Below are positions 1 to 10,844 of a DNA stretch of 64,000 bases, one piece after another. This DNA is from Silene latifolia (Eukaryota > Streptophyta > Magnoliopsida > Caryophyllales > Caryophyllaceae): contig NC_133536.1 in assembly GCF_048544455.1 (NCBI RefSeq), positions 30,568,152-30,632,151 of the forward strand, written 5' to 3'. The notes under the pieces are model-generated. The model searched no databases, was not told where the DNA came from, and saw nothing but the letters and a program-made list of their open reading frames with translations. The stretch's first letter is position 1; every line of letters starts with the position of its first letter. The translations under genes were made by a program, and so were the position numbers.

Positions 1-2
1 GG

Positions 3-281
3 CTACGCGCCTTGCATAACGTCCAAACATATCAAGCACGTATCAAACGAGCCTTCAACAAAAGGGTTAAGCCAAGAAACATCAAGGAAGGAGACTTAGT
101 GCTCAAATCGGTTAGAGCTCATTTACCTGTCGACCCACGGGGAAAATTCAAACCTAATTAGGCCAGACCATTTCTAGTCAAGTCCATACTTCCAGGGGGT
201 GCGGTTAGAATCACAGACCTAGATGGGAATGAGTTTTCCAACCCGACGAACCTCGACCAACTAAAATGGTATTATGCCTAG
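3..281 (+). pseudogene. Integrase C-terminal fragment of element 1
   Basis: This is the last 92 codons of pol, matching the tail of element 2 integrase (22,386-22,664) nearly residue for residue, including the FNK-V-KPRNI and VDPRGKFKPN segments and a terminal NPTNLDQLK. The catalytic core is outside the window. One in-frame TAG at 159-161 sits where this motif normally has tryptophan before the GP(Y/F) module. Element 2 has the same stop at the same codon. The normal stop is TAG at 279-281. Without readthrough the GP(Y/F) module would not be made. Confidence 0.85.
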
Positions 282-520
282 AATAGGAACAAAAACGCGC
301 CTCGCGTAACCTCACGTGTCGCTCTTGTGGCACTAAATAAACGGCCCCTGGCCAAGCTGAATCAAGATAATGTCACTCTGCTCTTGCATTTTGACAAATT
401 TGTCATCCTCATATCATCGAATAAACTAAACTGCACCTTCAGAGTAAGTAAAAGCTCATGCTTATTTTCTAAGTTCATTACAAGCTCTTGCTTAGAACAA
501 TTATTCTTTTACATTTATTC

Positions 521-590
521 GAACTACGCGCAAGGGTTTGATTTCATTTTTCTAAATGAATACGTAGGCAATCCTTTACAGGATACAACC
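521..590 (+). other. Paired-hairpin motif, element 1 copy
   Basis: Two short inverted repeats flank the constant segment ATACGTAGGCA. The first stem is TTCATTT with AAATGAA and the second is ATCCT with AGGAT. The motif begins GAACTACG and ends GATACAACC. Two more copies follow pol in element 2 (22,860-22,936 and 22,969-23,046), with different stem sequences that still pair. Confidence 0.7.
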
Positions 591-781
591 TATTATTTTA
601 AAATGTAAATAGAAGGACATTTGCATTGCATTTGGAATTCGACAAGAATAATAAATAGAAAATCACAACGGTTTCATAACCATTTAACCTTTTTTATTTC
701 ATTCACTTTCTAATAATAGTACGCTACATAATAAAAATAAAAAAAAGGGCTAGGATTCTAAAAACCCCACCTTTTTATTAC

Positions 782-816
<35 letters not shown>
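782..816. repeat. (AAT)n microsatellite
   Basis: About 11 tandem AAT units lie just beyond the 3' end of antisense gene A. Confidence 0.95.
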
Positions 817-817
<1 letters not shown>

Positions 818-1152
818 GACCTGGGCTATTCCTCCATTTTCCCTTTGCCCTTGTCATTCTTGTAATACTTCTTATCACGACCTCGAGCCGGACGCTCTTG
901 CGCCACTTCGGACATAATCACCAACGGTTTTTCTCGATGCCTAGACTTCCCATTCTTGTCAATCACTTTATCCACGACAGGAGAGGTCTTCGGTTTCTTC
1001 GAAGGATGAACGACTCGAAACCCGGCATCCTCCTCTCCCTCAGTCAGATGCTTTTCTTTCTCTTTCTCCACCTCGCGCACCTTGTAGTCAACGGGCTCGC
1101 GCTTCCTCAATTTCTCGCGCTCTTCCGGAGTGGTAGCTTTCCTCCATCGCAG

Positions 1153-2787
1153 ATAAGTGATGGGTGATGTCGTCGGGTCACATCCAATCAAACACATATA
1201 TAATACTCAACAAACAACTAGTTAGCGGTAAGTCGAGGTCGATCAATGGGACGGTGGTTACTCAAATTATTCAATCTAATTATGGTTATGCTTGGGGTTG
1301 TCACAATTATAATGGGTTGATGATTCTAATCTAATAAAAGCAATAAACAAGCAACAAAAGGAAAGATGTAAACAATTGATTAAAAATGCTAGGATATCAT
1401 GGGTTCATAAGGGATTCATGGGAGTTGATCATACAAACATGTTTCCTACTAAATACAAGCACTTATTGTTGTGATGGATTGAGTTGGTTTATATCTTACA
1501 ATCCTAGGGAGGTTTGGGTCCCGGAGCCGAATCGGTTAGATTGTACAACACCTACAAGTCGACTTAATCCACCCTACTCAACTATATGCATGGTCTAATG
1601 AGACTCGAGTTGGTTTATGTCTTACAAGTCTCATTGAAAAGATAGGTGATGGTAGTAAATGCAAGAATTCATAGGCTTAGCATTTCATCAAACATAACAT
1701 GTGCATAAGTTGAGATCACAACAAGCAAGCAAATAAACTATGAAAGCATATTAATTTAAGCATGAATCATTCCCCATGTTTATTTCCCTTAATTACCTAT
1801 TAATCCTAGCTAAGTAACTACTCACTCATGATCAAGTTTAACATGTTAATAAGGTCGTCAATCATACTAACAAAGCCAAACATGATGAACATGTAAGAAA
1901 GATTAACAATAATTAAAACAAGGAGTAAGAGAATTATACCTATGGAGATTCCAATAATAATAATGCAAAGAATAATAGAAGAACTTGATGATTGATGGAA
2001 GGTTGTCAGTCTCCCAATAAATCCAATAATCGTCTAATTACCCAATAATAAACTTGAATTACTTAAGAATAAAATTGAACAATGATTAAGGAAAGATCAA
2101 TGTGTAATTTGTGGAAAGATTAAATGATAATCTATTCTAATCTACTTCTAATCTAATCTAAGGAAAGATTGATTTAACCTAATGAAAACTTGATGGTTTG
2201 ATTATTACAAATGGGGTATATATAGTAGAGATTCATTAGGGTAATTAAGGTTAAATTAGTAATTACACTTTTGATTTTTAAGCAGGGAAACGCTAGTCTC
2301 AAAAGAAATACGCGCGGATTATGGTTCACGTAGCAAGGGAAGACTTTCTGTCCAGGAATACGCCCGTCCCGAGCTGAAAACGAGCGTCCAGAGCTTCAAC
2401 CCGAGCGGGTTGAAATTGACCCGAGCGGGTTCGTCAGTATCCTGCTCCAGATAGGCTTGACCCGCGCGGGTTGAGCTGCTATTCCCTTTCTTTTTGCTTC
2501 TAAGCCTAAGATGCCTCTATATACTCTTTATTTCTTCTTCCTTGGTCATCATTCTTGCCTCCTCTTCATACTTAGTCCATCAAATATCGTCAATAAGCTT
2601 CCAAATATGCGTGAAAGACGGGAATTTCCGCCTTATTATCTCCTTTCCTACAAAACATGTAAAATGTACTAGGAAAGCAAAATAGAAAGCATTTGACAGA
2701 TAAAATGGTCATGAAATGTTATAAAAGTATGCAAAATAGGTTCAATTAGGGGACTAAATGTGCGCAAATAATGTTCACATCAATAAG
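1153..2787. mobile_element. LTR-like insertion (solo-LTR candidate) in gene A
   Basis: The inserted segment 1158-2782 (1,625 bp) begins TGATG and ends CATCA. It is flanked by perfect 5-bp duplications ATAAG (1153-1157 and 2783-2787). The gene A frame is continuous on either side, which fixes the edges. There is no coding capacity. A TATATATA core lies at about 2216-2224, and three GC-rich palindromes of the form CCCG(A/C)GCGGG lie at about 2400-2475. TG...CA ends and a 5-bp duplication fit an LTR. I see no primer site or polypurine tract inside, so a solo LTR is likelier than a complete short element. Confidence 0.7.
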
Positions 2788-3232
2788 AATCCGACACCCA
2801 TAAGGCATTAGCAGAAGAGTTCAAGAACCATACATTTCTTTGAGCCCATTTAATGGCCCACTCCCTTCGGCTCACTGTAGTAAGCGCCACGGCAGTCTGC
2901 GGAATGGTATCAAGCTTCGCGATCGTCTGCTTTAGTCCAACCTGTCTCATCAGCCTTTCCGGGAAGATGCACACCATGAATTCCAAGCCAGGAATCCGCA
3001 CAAATCGAGTAGGATCCAAGGAAGACACTCCAGTGACAGATTTGAGATGCCACCACGGTATGATCCACCTAATCAAAGGGCCATCATCACTCTTCAGTTT
3101 GTTCTCCCAATAATTGCAGACTCGAGTGAAGTCTACCATGTAAAGTCTGGTCCTCATTGCAATCGAACGAGCATGATAAGAAGGAACATGAACTGGGGGC
3201 TCGATCAATCGAAGCCGTTCCATAAGCCACAC

Positions 3233-3335
3233 CTACCAAAAAGCGGGTATTAGACATCAAAAAAAAAATCAACAAAAAAAAACGAAAAAGAGAAAACGAA
3301 AAAAAAAGAATAAAGAAAAGAGAATGTTCTTTTAC
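3233..3335 (-). other. Intron of antisense gene A (element 1)
   Basis: The donor is CAG/GTAAAAG and the acceptor TTTTGGTAG/GTG, read on the minus strand. The interior is strongly T-rich as in plant introns. Element 2 has the flanking exon sequence joined directly at 24,287/24,288, confirming the boundaries. Confidence 0.85.
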
Positions 3336-4050
3336 CTGCAAGATAACGGGACTTCCCAAATACGGTAGGTCGCGATTGGCTTTCCTATTATCCAAGCCCA
3401 ACAGGATCTCTCCTAAGCATAAACAAGCTGGGCTCCTGCGCAGCTCCATTTGCTCAACAAGGCCCAAAAGACGAGGATCACCTCTCAAGTCTTCATCAAC
3501 ATGCCCTTGGCAGACATACACATGCAACAAGCAAAATCCAAATGCCCTTCGCCTAGCAACATAAGAAACGGTGGGGTCGGCCCTGTTAATAAATCGGTCA
3601 ATGAAGTCCAACATTCGCACTCCTTTCGAGGTCACTAAACGATCAACCTCAAGCCTAGTCAACCCAAGCAAGTCTCTAAATTTGTTCTTATACCCTTGCG
3701 AAGTAGAAGGAATGGCAGGCAAGTGTTCAGGGTCCCATCCACCAATCGCAGCAATTTCTTCACGAAATGGGCAAATGTCGCCTCCGGGAAAAGCAAAAAC
3801 ATGATAATTCGGGTCCCAATAATCAAGGCAAGCATCTAGGAATGGTTTGACAACCTTGATAAGCTTCAAACTTAACAATGATCCAAGATTATAGGCGCCC
3901 ATGTCGTATTTCTCCACGTTGGAAAACTCGTTGGTCCATTCTTTTAGGCGAATTTCTAAAGTATTCATGATGAGGGATTATTTTGATAATTTTATGTAAT
4001 AAGACGAAGAAGAGACGGAAAAATTGTGTGAATAAAAGCTCTATCGACGT

Positions 4051-4062
4051 CTCTATTTATAC
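4051..4062 (-). promoter_or_regulatory. TATA box of antisense gene A (element 1)
   Basis: TATAAATAG on the minus strand (4061-4053), 85 bp upstream of the gene A ATG at 3968. This leaves room for a 5' leader of about 50-60 nt. Confidence 0.6.
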
Positions 4063-4122
4063 TAAATTCTGTTTCCTAAAATCGCGAAACAGACATGCAC
4101 GGGAACAGTGCGCAAAGACTGG

Positions 4123-4166
4123 GCCGCGCCTCTTCAAAGGGACGCAGCTCATGCTGCGCCTCTTCC
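4123..4166. repeat. GCGCCTCTTC palindrome module, upstream of gene A
   Basis: A CGCGCCTCTTC half is followed by GACGCAG...CTGCGCCTCTTCC. The core can fold as GCAG(C)...(G)CTGC. It lies about 60-110 bp upstream of the antisense TATA box. The same module recurs upstream of gene B and three times in the LTR of this element. Confidence 0.6.
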
Positions 4167-4893
4167 TCAGCTAGGTTTCTGTGATTTTCCGCGTTGGATC
4201 TTTCCTAAATTCCTTGACGAATAATTTCATATTCCTACGGGTTATTATTTTGGTAAATACGTGGAAATTACCATATTCCATATTTCCTAATTCCGCGGGC
4301 ACGCATTTCGAGGCGACATCAACATTTTCGTCATTTTACCACACTTGTATATTTTCATTTTAGGAAATAATATTCATTTTAATGTAATTCATTTCATTTT
4401 TTTAGGAAATAATTTTCATTATAATTTAATTCATTTCAAAATTCACATATTTCTTTTATTTCTTCTTCATTTCATTTCTAACTTATAGGTTTCTATTTTT
4501 TTTCTTTTTTAGGGGTAACCCTCCCTACCGTCCGGTCATTTCCGGCAAATTTTTTGCATTTTTGCATTTTCTCTTGCATTTTTTGCGTTCTTTTGAGTCA
4601 TTCGTTTTGCGTAATACAGGCCATGTGTATATACAAATGTATATTCTACGTGATTTCTATGTAAATTTCGGCAGCATGACGGCGTAAACCGTCATCTACC
4701 AAACCTGTTCAAAGCTAGCCTGCAGATACAAGCAACGCAACCCAGCAGCAAAGGCACTCAGGTCATCATATATACAACCAAAAAGGGAAATGTACAACAA
4801 ACTGGGGGCTCGAGCCCCAAACAAAGTCCAAAATGTTCAAAATGAAGGTCAAAATGTACAAATGTGCAAGATACAAACAACAACAAAACAAAA
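4167..4893. other. Non-coding spacer between antisense genes A and B (element 1)
   Basis: AT-rich DNA with no supported gene. It contains a GACGG...CCGTC hairpin at about 4678-4696, of the same type as the 70-bp array in element 2. It also has the segment AACTGGGGGCT just before the 3' end of gene B, which recurs at about 26,011 in element 2. Confidence 0.5.
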
Positions 4894-7800
4894 CTACTGC
4901 CGGTCGCCCTCCAGCTCCGCAACTCTTCCCGCGAGAGCAGCAATCTTGGCGTCGCGAACCTCAAGCTCCCTCAACAAGCGAGTTGTCTCCTCCCGAGACT
5001 AAGCCAACTCTCGCTCCAGCTCGCGGTCCCCCTGTAAACAACAAAATTGGCTCATGTCAATCATTTCAAGCAATTACAAGAAAAGTTGGAAAATCAAAAT
5101 TCAAAAAAAAAACAAATAGGCACAAGGTTCATACATGACGACCTCGAGCGCCGACAAGTGCCTCGACGGCAGTAGCTCACAGCCGGTTGGCCACCCTCCA
5201 TAACGCCACGAACCGAGACTGCGCAACCTGCATTTTCAAAAAGAAGCTCTCAATAATTGAATAAGTTCAACCAAATGTGTTCTTACACAAAAATTATGCA
5301 AATTATAGGCTCACCCTCCGAATCAGATGCTGCCAATCGTCCATGCCAGCATCTATCACAGCCACGTCAAAGTCACGCAGCTCGGAGATCGTCGTCCTCC
5401 CGGTCGCGTCAGTGTACTCGAGGGTCTCGGGGTACTCTGGTGGCTCGATGCCCGCCGCCTCAACCTCCTGCAAAGTCAAATGTTTCTCATTAATCGATGA
5501 TCTTTCATCATATTCTCAAAATCAAGAATAGAGGAGAGAAAATATGCTCACCACAACCGGCCAGTACGCCAACCTCCCGTAGAGGAACGCCGAGTAGTCC
5601 TCGCCAGGAAGAAGGAGGGCGTCACCACCAACGCCAGCCAAATCAGCCTCCCTCTCAGCCTCAGAAGGCTCCCTGAACATCGTCCTAGGAGGATCGATGG
5701 GAACCGTCAACACGTCCCGAGAGCACTGACGAGCTAAATACTCGCCCAAGTACCACACAGGACCCATCGACATCCTCAACAGCAGCCGACTCGAGCTCCT
5801 ACGTCGAAGGACCTCATCCACAAAAGGAAGCGCTCCAGCGTACTCCGCCCAAGGCCTGGGCACCCACTAAGAAAAGAAAAACAAGGAATCATTCTTATGA
5901 TCAATTAAAAGCAATGTAAAAGCGAAATGAATATAAGTGAGATGCTCACGCTATCCAGCTGAAGAGCGTTCACGTCCCGCCGGTAGACACCGTGAGAGGA
6001 ACGCTTGCTCTTTGTCCTACACATCACCCAGTCCCTCACCACGGGATAGGCCTTCTCCAGCGGCTCCGTCCTCTTGGGCGAGAGGCTCGAAAAGTAGGAG
6101 TACACCCACGCCTGCAAAGCGAGATAGTCAATATTTATCTTTCGTAATTTGACAAGGAAAAGAATTGATTTTAGTCTAAATGAAGGTTCATACCTCCAGC
6201 AGTAGTCCAGGGCCGACAGCACCAGGAGAAGTCACCTTCTCTATCAACTCCGGACGAACCATGGCCCTCATGAAGCGGATGAGGACCGCAAAACTAGCAG
6301 TGACCCAGTCCCAACGCCCTAGGGAGCTCAGGTCAGAAAGAAAGGGAAGAAGCTTTGTCGACATCCTCTCTCCCTTGTCTCCGAGGTAAATCGAAGACAG
6401 AAACCATCAGAGCCACAAACGAGCCCTCTGCTCAGCTGTACAGGGAGGAGGAGCCGTCTCCCTCCCATCAATCGTCACCAGCGCCGGGATCTTTCCAGCG
6501 AAGTAATTTCGAACGTAGGAACTGGGCACCAAACCAGGCACTGTAACAGCCTTCGGCGACAAGTTCCAGCCGATCAACCTCCTAGCCTCGGCCGAGTCCA
6601 CCCTCATGGCAGTCTCCGGCCACTCCACAACCTCAGACCCACACGGCAGACCATAAATCATGCCGTAGTCCTCCAACGTGACTCCCACCTCACCAAAAGG
6701 CATGTGAAAAGTGGAAGTCGTGTCCCAGAATCGGTCCAAGAAAGCGCGAACCAGGCTAAGGTTAGCTCGCAGCTTCCTCTTCGCGATATCCCTCCAAGCC
6801 TGCACCAAGGCACCGAACGCTCCACGCTCGATCATGGCACGCTCCTCCGCCGACAGCCGCTCGTAGCACTCCATCGCTGTCTTGTAACCCGAGAACGACC
6901 TGATGTTCCCGGCCTCCTATTGTGATTTGAAACAAAAAGCTATCTTCAGTTTTGAATGAAAATCGGATAAGATATGAGCAAATGAAATGAATGAAAGAAG
7001 ATGAGTGATGAGTAATGAATTCAAGATTACCAAGCTCTTCACCGTCCTATAAGACAGGTGACGCTCTGCAGCCCAAAGCAAGTGCCTACTCTCCCAGGTC
7101 TCGGCCCACGCGGGTGCTCCCCTCAGCTGACGACCTCCTCGCCTAACGTTGGCCCGCCTCGGGGCCTTCTCCTCCTCAACAGCCTCCTCCTCGTGGACCT
7201 CGTCCCCAGCAGCCATCACCGCGGTGGTGAAAGCCTACTCCAAAGCCTATTCGATAACAACAGTGTCTATCTCCATGGGAGCTCTCCCAGAAGTAGAAGC
7301 CTCATCACCTACAACATTAAAGTATTTTAGGCCACGTCACGTGACGACGAGCCTTAGTTAGGGGATTTTCGAGCCTTCGGAAGCCCTGAAATCGCTCTTT
7401 TCTCGCCATCTTTGGCCATATTCACACAAACCCGATCACTCATGTGGTAATTAGGGTCAAGTCAAGCCTAATTTGAAGCCTAGTTCTGGGTTCAAGCCGA
7501 AATTTCGGCAGCATTTCGTTATAACGGCGATTATGCCCTAGAAAAGTGTCCTGGAAAAGCCGTCACCAACCAAAATTCCGAGATGGTAGGAAGTTTACCC
7601 ATCATCCAAAGATCCGAAATATCAAGTTTCATCGCAAATGGGCAATCCTAAGGCTATTTTCGAAGCAATTTACGGTTTAGCTGTAAAACCGTCTCAAATT
7701 CACTCAAATGCTCAAAACTCAACGAAAATTCGAAAAAAATACATGGTTATGTTCCTTATATTACCAATTATCCGTTTCTAATATCAATTTTACAAGGCAA

Positions 7801-7925
7801 ATCCATTTGGGGGAAAAGCCCCAAATTTTCGAAATAATTGGGTTGAAAACCCTAATTTTTTCGATCCAAATTGAGCCAATATAGAAGATTAATGCAAGAA
7901 TGATACACATACCTCGATTAGTCAT
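4894..7925 (-). pseudogene. Antisense gene B of element 1: eight-exon plant-mobile-domain gene with premature stops
   Basis: Minus-strand exons are 7925-7913, 7308-7031, 6916-6194, 6111-5950, 5866-5552, 5467-5315, 5227-5135 and 5031-4894. Every intron begins GT and ends AG. The exons sum to 1,875 nt, so the frame closes at 625 codons. The start is ATG with donor GTATGTG after 13 nt. Exon 2 is acidic and then basic. Exon 3 holds the plant mobile domain (PF10536-like): RFWDTTSTFHMPFGEVGVTL, then DYGMIYGLPC, then a DKGERMSTKLLPFL segment. Exon 8 is a short coiled coil. Five in-frame stops (7249-7247, 7237-7235, 6409-6407, one TGA in exon 7, one TAG in exon 8) are each explainable by one C-to-T or G-to-A change. 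Function is unknown. This copy is broken; the exon model is inference from frame and splice sites. Confidence 0.75.
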
Positions 7926-8067
7926 GATGAATGCAAGCTTTTGGATCAAATCTTGGCGGAAATGGTTAGGATTTGAGAGAGAATTTGAAGAAATTGTGTT
8001 TCGAACAAATGAATTGTAAACCCTCTGTTTATCGCGTTTTTACGCAGAAAAGCCACCTTCAGGAATA

Positions 8068-8125
8068 GACGCAGCAGGCGCTGCACCTCTTCCAAGAGAC
8101 GCAGCTCTTGCTGTGCCTCTTCCTG
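8068..8125. repeat. GCGCCTCTTC palindrome module, upstream of gene B
   Basis: GACGCAGCAGG...GCTGCACCTCTTCC is followed by a second GACGCAG...CTGTGCCTCTTCC. It lies about 140 bp upstream of the gene B start on the antisense strand. Confidence 0.6.
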
Positions 8126-8380
8126 GTATCCCCTCCATACGAGTTTTCAAAAATTCGTTATGTGTTCGTTACTTGTGGGCCCATCTTTGGTGCGCCTCTT
8201 CCTCATTGCCACTTTACATTTTTATCTCTTTTTGGCCCGTTTGACGATTATCTTTCGTTCCGGCCCGCATTTCTAAGCCAACAGCAGACTATTATACGTT
8301 ATTTATCGCTTCCAAAACCTTGCTTGTCACAACGAGCAGATATTTCTTCACAGGTGTTTCGACACGCCTTCATTATATTT

Positions 8381-8489
8381 CCCCAACGAGAGTAAGCGAA
8401 TAGACTTTCCTCTCGAGACATGGAGATTAGTTCCTGATTATGTTCTCCAGCGAGAGTAAGCGGATAGACTTTCCCTCTCGAGACATGAA
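8381..8489. repeat. Two-copy direct repeat in the element 1 3' region
   Basis: CGAGAGTAAGCGAATAGAC followed by TCTCGAGACATG occurs at about 8386-8422 and again, slightly changed, at about 8451-8488. The spacing is about 65 bp. Confidence 0.75.
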
Positions 8490-9149
8490 GATCAACATCA
8501 GCCCCTATTTCTTCCGAAGTTTGTTTGAAGCTGAACACGAACAGATTTCTCCTAGCAGTTCCCACCTGTGTCCTGCTACTCAATATTTCTTGTTTCCCCT
8601 CGGAGTGCGACAAAGGTGTCGTTCTCCAGAAGTTCCCAAGCCGAAGCCTCCTTCCTTAGGTTCGTAAACCCGAAGTTAGGATCTTTTAACCCTAGGATCC
8701 CAAATCCTTTTAGGTTCATAAGCCTTTAAGTTCCCAAACCGATAGAGTTCCTATACTCAAGCTTTAGTTACCCTTAAGTTGAACTTATATTTGGTCTCCT
8801 TCCTGTCGATGCTTTCCTTTAGGGCCCCATACCCTAGCACCAATCCTTATATATCTCCTACGCTTATCCTTAGCTCCTACGCTTACCCCTTTAGCTCCTA
8901 TGCACCTCCGGAAGCATCTCGAGAAGAAGTCTCAGGTATGAACTCTTCTTATGGCTGGCGAGCTTCCTTACGTAGTCTAATGGACTTTAAACGATCCTCC
9001 CCGGAAGTCGACAGACTCTAAAATGTTCCCGACGACAGGTCATTGGTTCAGTCCCCTTGAGCCGCCTCGCGTCGCCATAGTCGTCAGGTTGTAATCTTCG
9101 ATTGACCTGATGGCTATACTTTGACTTTCGCCTTGTCCAAGCCTCAGTC

Positions 9150-9162
9150 AAAGTGGGGGCTC
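9150..9162 (+). promoter_or_regulatory. Polypurine tract of element 1
   Basis: AAAGTGGGGGCTC lies immediately before the LTR start TGTAGATACC. The same string precedes the 3' LTR of element 2. This is the expected plus-strand priming site. Confidence 0.85.
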
Positions 9163-9569
9163 TGTAGATACCTCATTTCTGCACCTCTCGCAAACCGCCG
9201 CATGTTTGGTACGCGGAACGATTTGTGACAGTTCGTAAGTTTATCGTCAAGTGATTGCTCAAACACTAATGTCTACCTCTTAGTTGTCATCTACGTGTCG
9301 ATACGGTCGTTTTGACAGTAATTAGAGTACATTTGGAGTCCGGGCATAAAATCGTCTTCATTTTCTGATAACCGTTAAATCCCGAGTCTGTTCTGGAATG
9401 TTCCGGATATTTCTATTCCATATTTTACAAATATTTCACAATCTTTTATTCTTTGGTAAACAATTTCCCGTAATATTCATACAAAATATTAAGGAAACCA
9501 AATTATCCCTTTATTCCATAATTTAAACACGGAAATCTTTCTTCCGCAGGCGGAAACCACTTGGGAACA

Positions 9570-9625
9570 GACGCAGCAGGTGCTGCGCCTCTTCCAAGGG
9601 ACGCAGTGACTGATGCGCCTCTTCC
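9570..9625. repeat. GCGCCTCTTC palindrome module in LTR 1 (copy 1)
   Basis: GACGCAGCAGGTGCTGC forms a perfect GCAGCA/TGCTGC inverted repeat, then CGCCTCTTCC, then a second half-module. It lies about 100 bp upstream of the LTR TATA box. Confidence 0.65.
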
Positions 9626-9721
9626 CAGGTCCTTTTCTGCGTATTTTTCGTATCTTTTTCATATCTTTCCGAGATTCACTTCCAAAGTCTCTCCAAAACC
9701 CTAATTCCTTCACGTGATTAG

Positions 9722-9730
9722 TATAAATAG
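9722..9730 (+). promoter_or_regulatory. TATA box of LTR 1
   Basis: TATAAATAG follows AATTCCTTCACGTGATTAG, a context with a CACGTG-type E-box. Confidence 0.65.
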
Positions 9731-10182
9731 GAGCCTTCGCTCCTCATATTTCTCACGCGAGTGTCCGCCCTTCTCTTCTCCCTTTGCATTCTAGACCTTT
9801 GTTCTTACTTTTTGGCGTCTACGTGCTTGAACATTCGACCACGTAAGCTCGGATCCTTCTGAGTACCAGCCTCGTTTGCATGACCGACCAATTTGACCAA
9901 CTCCACATCAATCAACTTAATTAATCTAATCGTTTTCCTCTTACGAGGGCACTTTCACATTTGCATTATAGTTCGAGTCGAGCATCACTAATCGTAAACT
10001 TAGTTCATCTCGTTTCGTCAAACATGTAAGTCTGAGGGTGTATATCTCTCTTTTATTATTGTTATTTACTTTTTGTATCATTAATGTAAGGTTTACGTCG
10101 AAAATACCAATTAGAACCGATTTCTAAAACCTCGTTTAAAACCTCCTTTTTACGGAATTCCAGAAGACAAACCGTCCAGAAA

Positions 10183-10238
10183 GGACACAGCAACTGCTGC
10201 GCCTCTTCGAAGGAATGCAGTTCCTGTTGCGCCTCTTC
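10183..10238. repeat. GCGCCTCTTC palindrome module in LTR 1 (copy 2)
   Basis: GACACAGCAACTGCTGCGCC has the inverted pair GCAG/CTGC. It is followed by a second half ending TTGCGCCTCTTC. Confidence 0.6.
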
Positions 10239-10787
10239 GTAAGGCTGCCGCAGTTCCTGCTTCCTTTCTTCTTCCTTCGTCTTCTGTAATTCGTTTGTCT
10301 TTTATTTGTTTCGTTTGTTTCTTGTTAATTCTTTGATATAATCACAATAATTTCACATGTATATTAATCATCATCATTAACACATGTAATTTGTCATTTA
10401 AATCCGACTTAAATCCCTTATAATCTCATATTTGCGGGTTTTCGTCATTAAATTCAATTCGGGTTGTAGAAATTCGATTTGTTCATATTGGGTTTCTGGA
10501 ATTCGATCTTTGATATATTTTCATCTGTCTATTATATTATTTGTCATCAATTCATCATGTTTAACCTATTTAGTTCACGCATGTCATTAATCAATCATTC
10601 ATTCATGTAAATAATTCATTTGCATTCGTCTCATCCATGTTTTATTACTTTTATGACCATTAATCACATGTAAATAACCTATTAATCACTTCCATCCGAG
10701 TGAATATATTAATCAATCCTTTAAATTAACCAATTAATATTAACGATTTGCAGTTTCGGCTTCACAGCCAGAACTCGCCCTTGGAAC

Positions 10788-10844
10788 AGACGCAGCAACT
10801 GCTGCGTCTCTTCAAAAGGGCGCAGTCCTGCTGCGCCTGTTCCA
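10788..10844. repeat. GCGCCTCTTC palindrome module in LTR 1 (copy 3)
   Basis: GACGCAGCAACTGCTGCG forms GCAGCA..TGCTGC with one change. It is followed by GGGCGCAG...CTGCGCCTGTTCC. Confidence 0.6.

Larger units (their letters stand above)
282..825 (+). other. Untranslated region between pol and antisense gene A (element 1)
   Basis: No coding potential is visible. The 93-codon reading frame at 327-608 overlaps the hairpin motif and has no homology that I recognise. The stretch ends in a TAA trinucleotide run and a short A-rich segment next to the gene A stop codon. Confidence 0.6.
826..3968 (-). pseudogene. Antisense gene A of element 1 (DUF7745/PMD-like), split by an insertion
   Basis: Read on the minus strand, exon 1 runs 3968-3336 (211 codons, ATG start). 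An intron follows at 3335-3233 (GT...AG, T-rich, 103 bp), and exon 2 is 3232-2783 plus 1152-826, interrupted by the 1158-2782 insertion. With the insertion and one target duplication set aside, the frame stays open, about 469 residues against 481 in element 2. Family-like segments are YWDPNYHVFAFPGGDICPF, EEIAAIGGW, the RRRAFGFCLLHVY helix, RWIIPWWHL and FPERLMRQ. The C-terminus is Lys/Glu-rich. It resembles the DUF7745/plant-mobile-domain-like proteins found in plant transposons; the biochemical function is unknown. A TATA box lies 85 bp upstream. Confidence 0.75.
7926..9149. other. Untranslated region between gene B and the polypurine tract (element 1)
   Basis: This stretch is upstream of antisense gene B and downstream of everything in sense orientation. 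It holds a GC-rich module (8068-8125) and a two-copy repeat (8381-8489). It ends in a block (about 8930-9160) conserved with element 2 at about 29,125-29,415, including CGACAGACTCTAAA and TTCCCGACGACAGGTC. No gene is supported. Confidence 0.6.
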
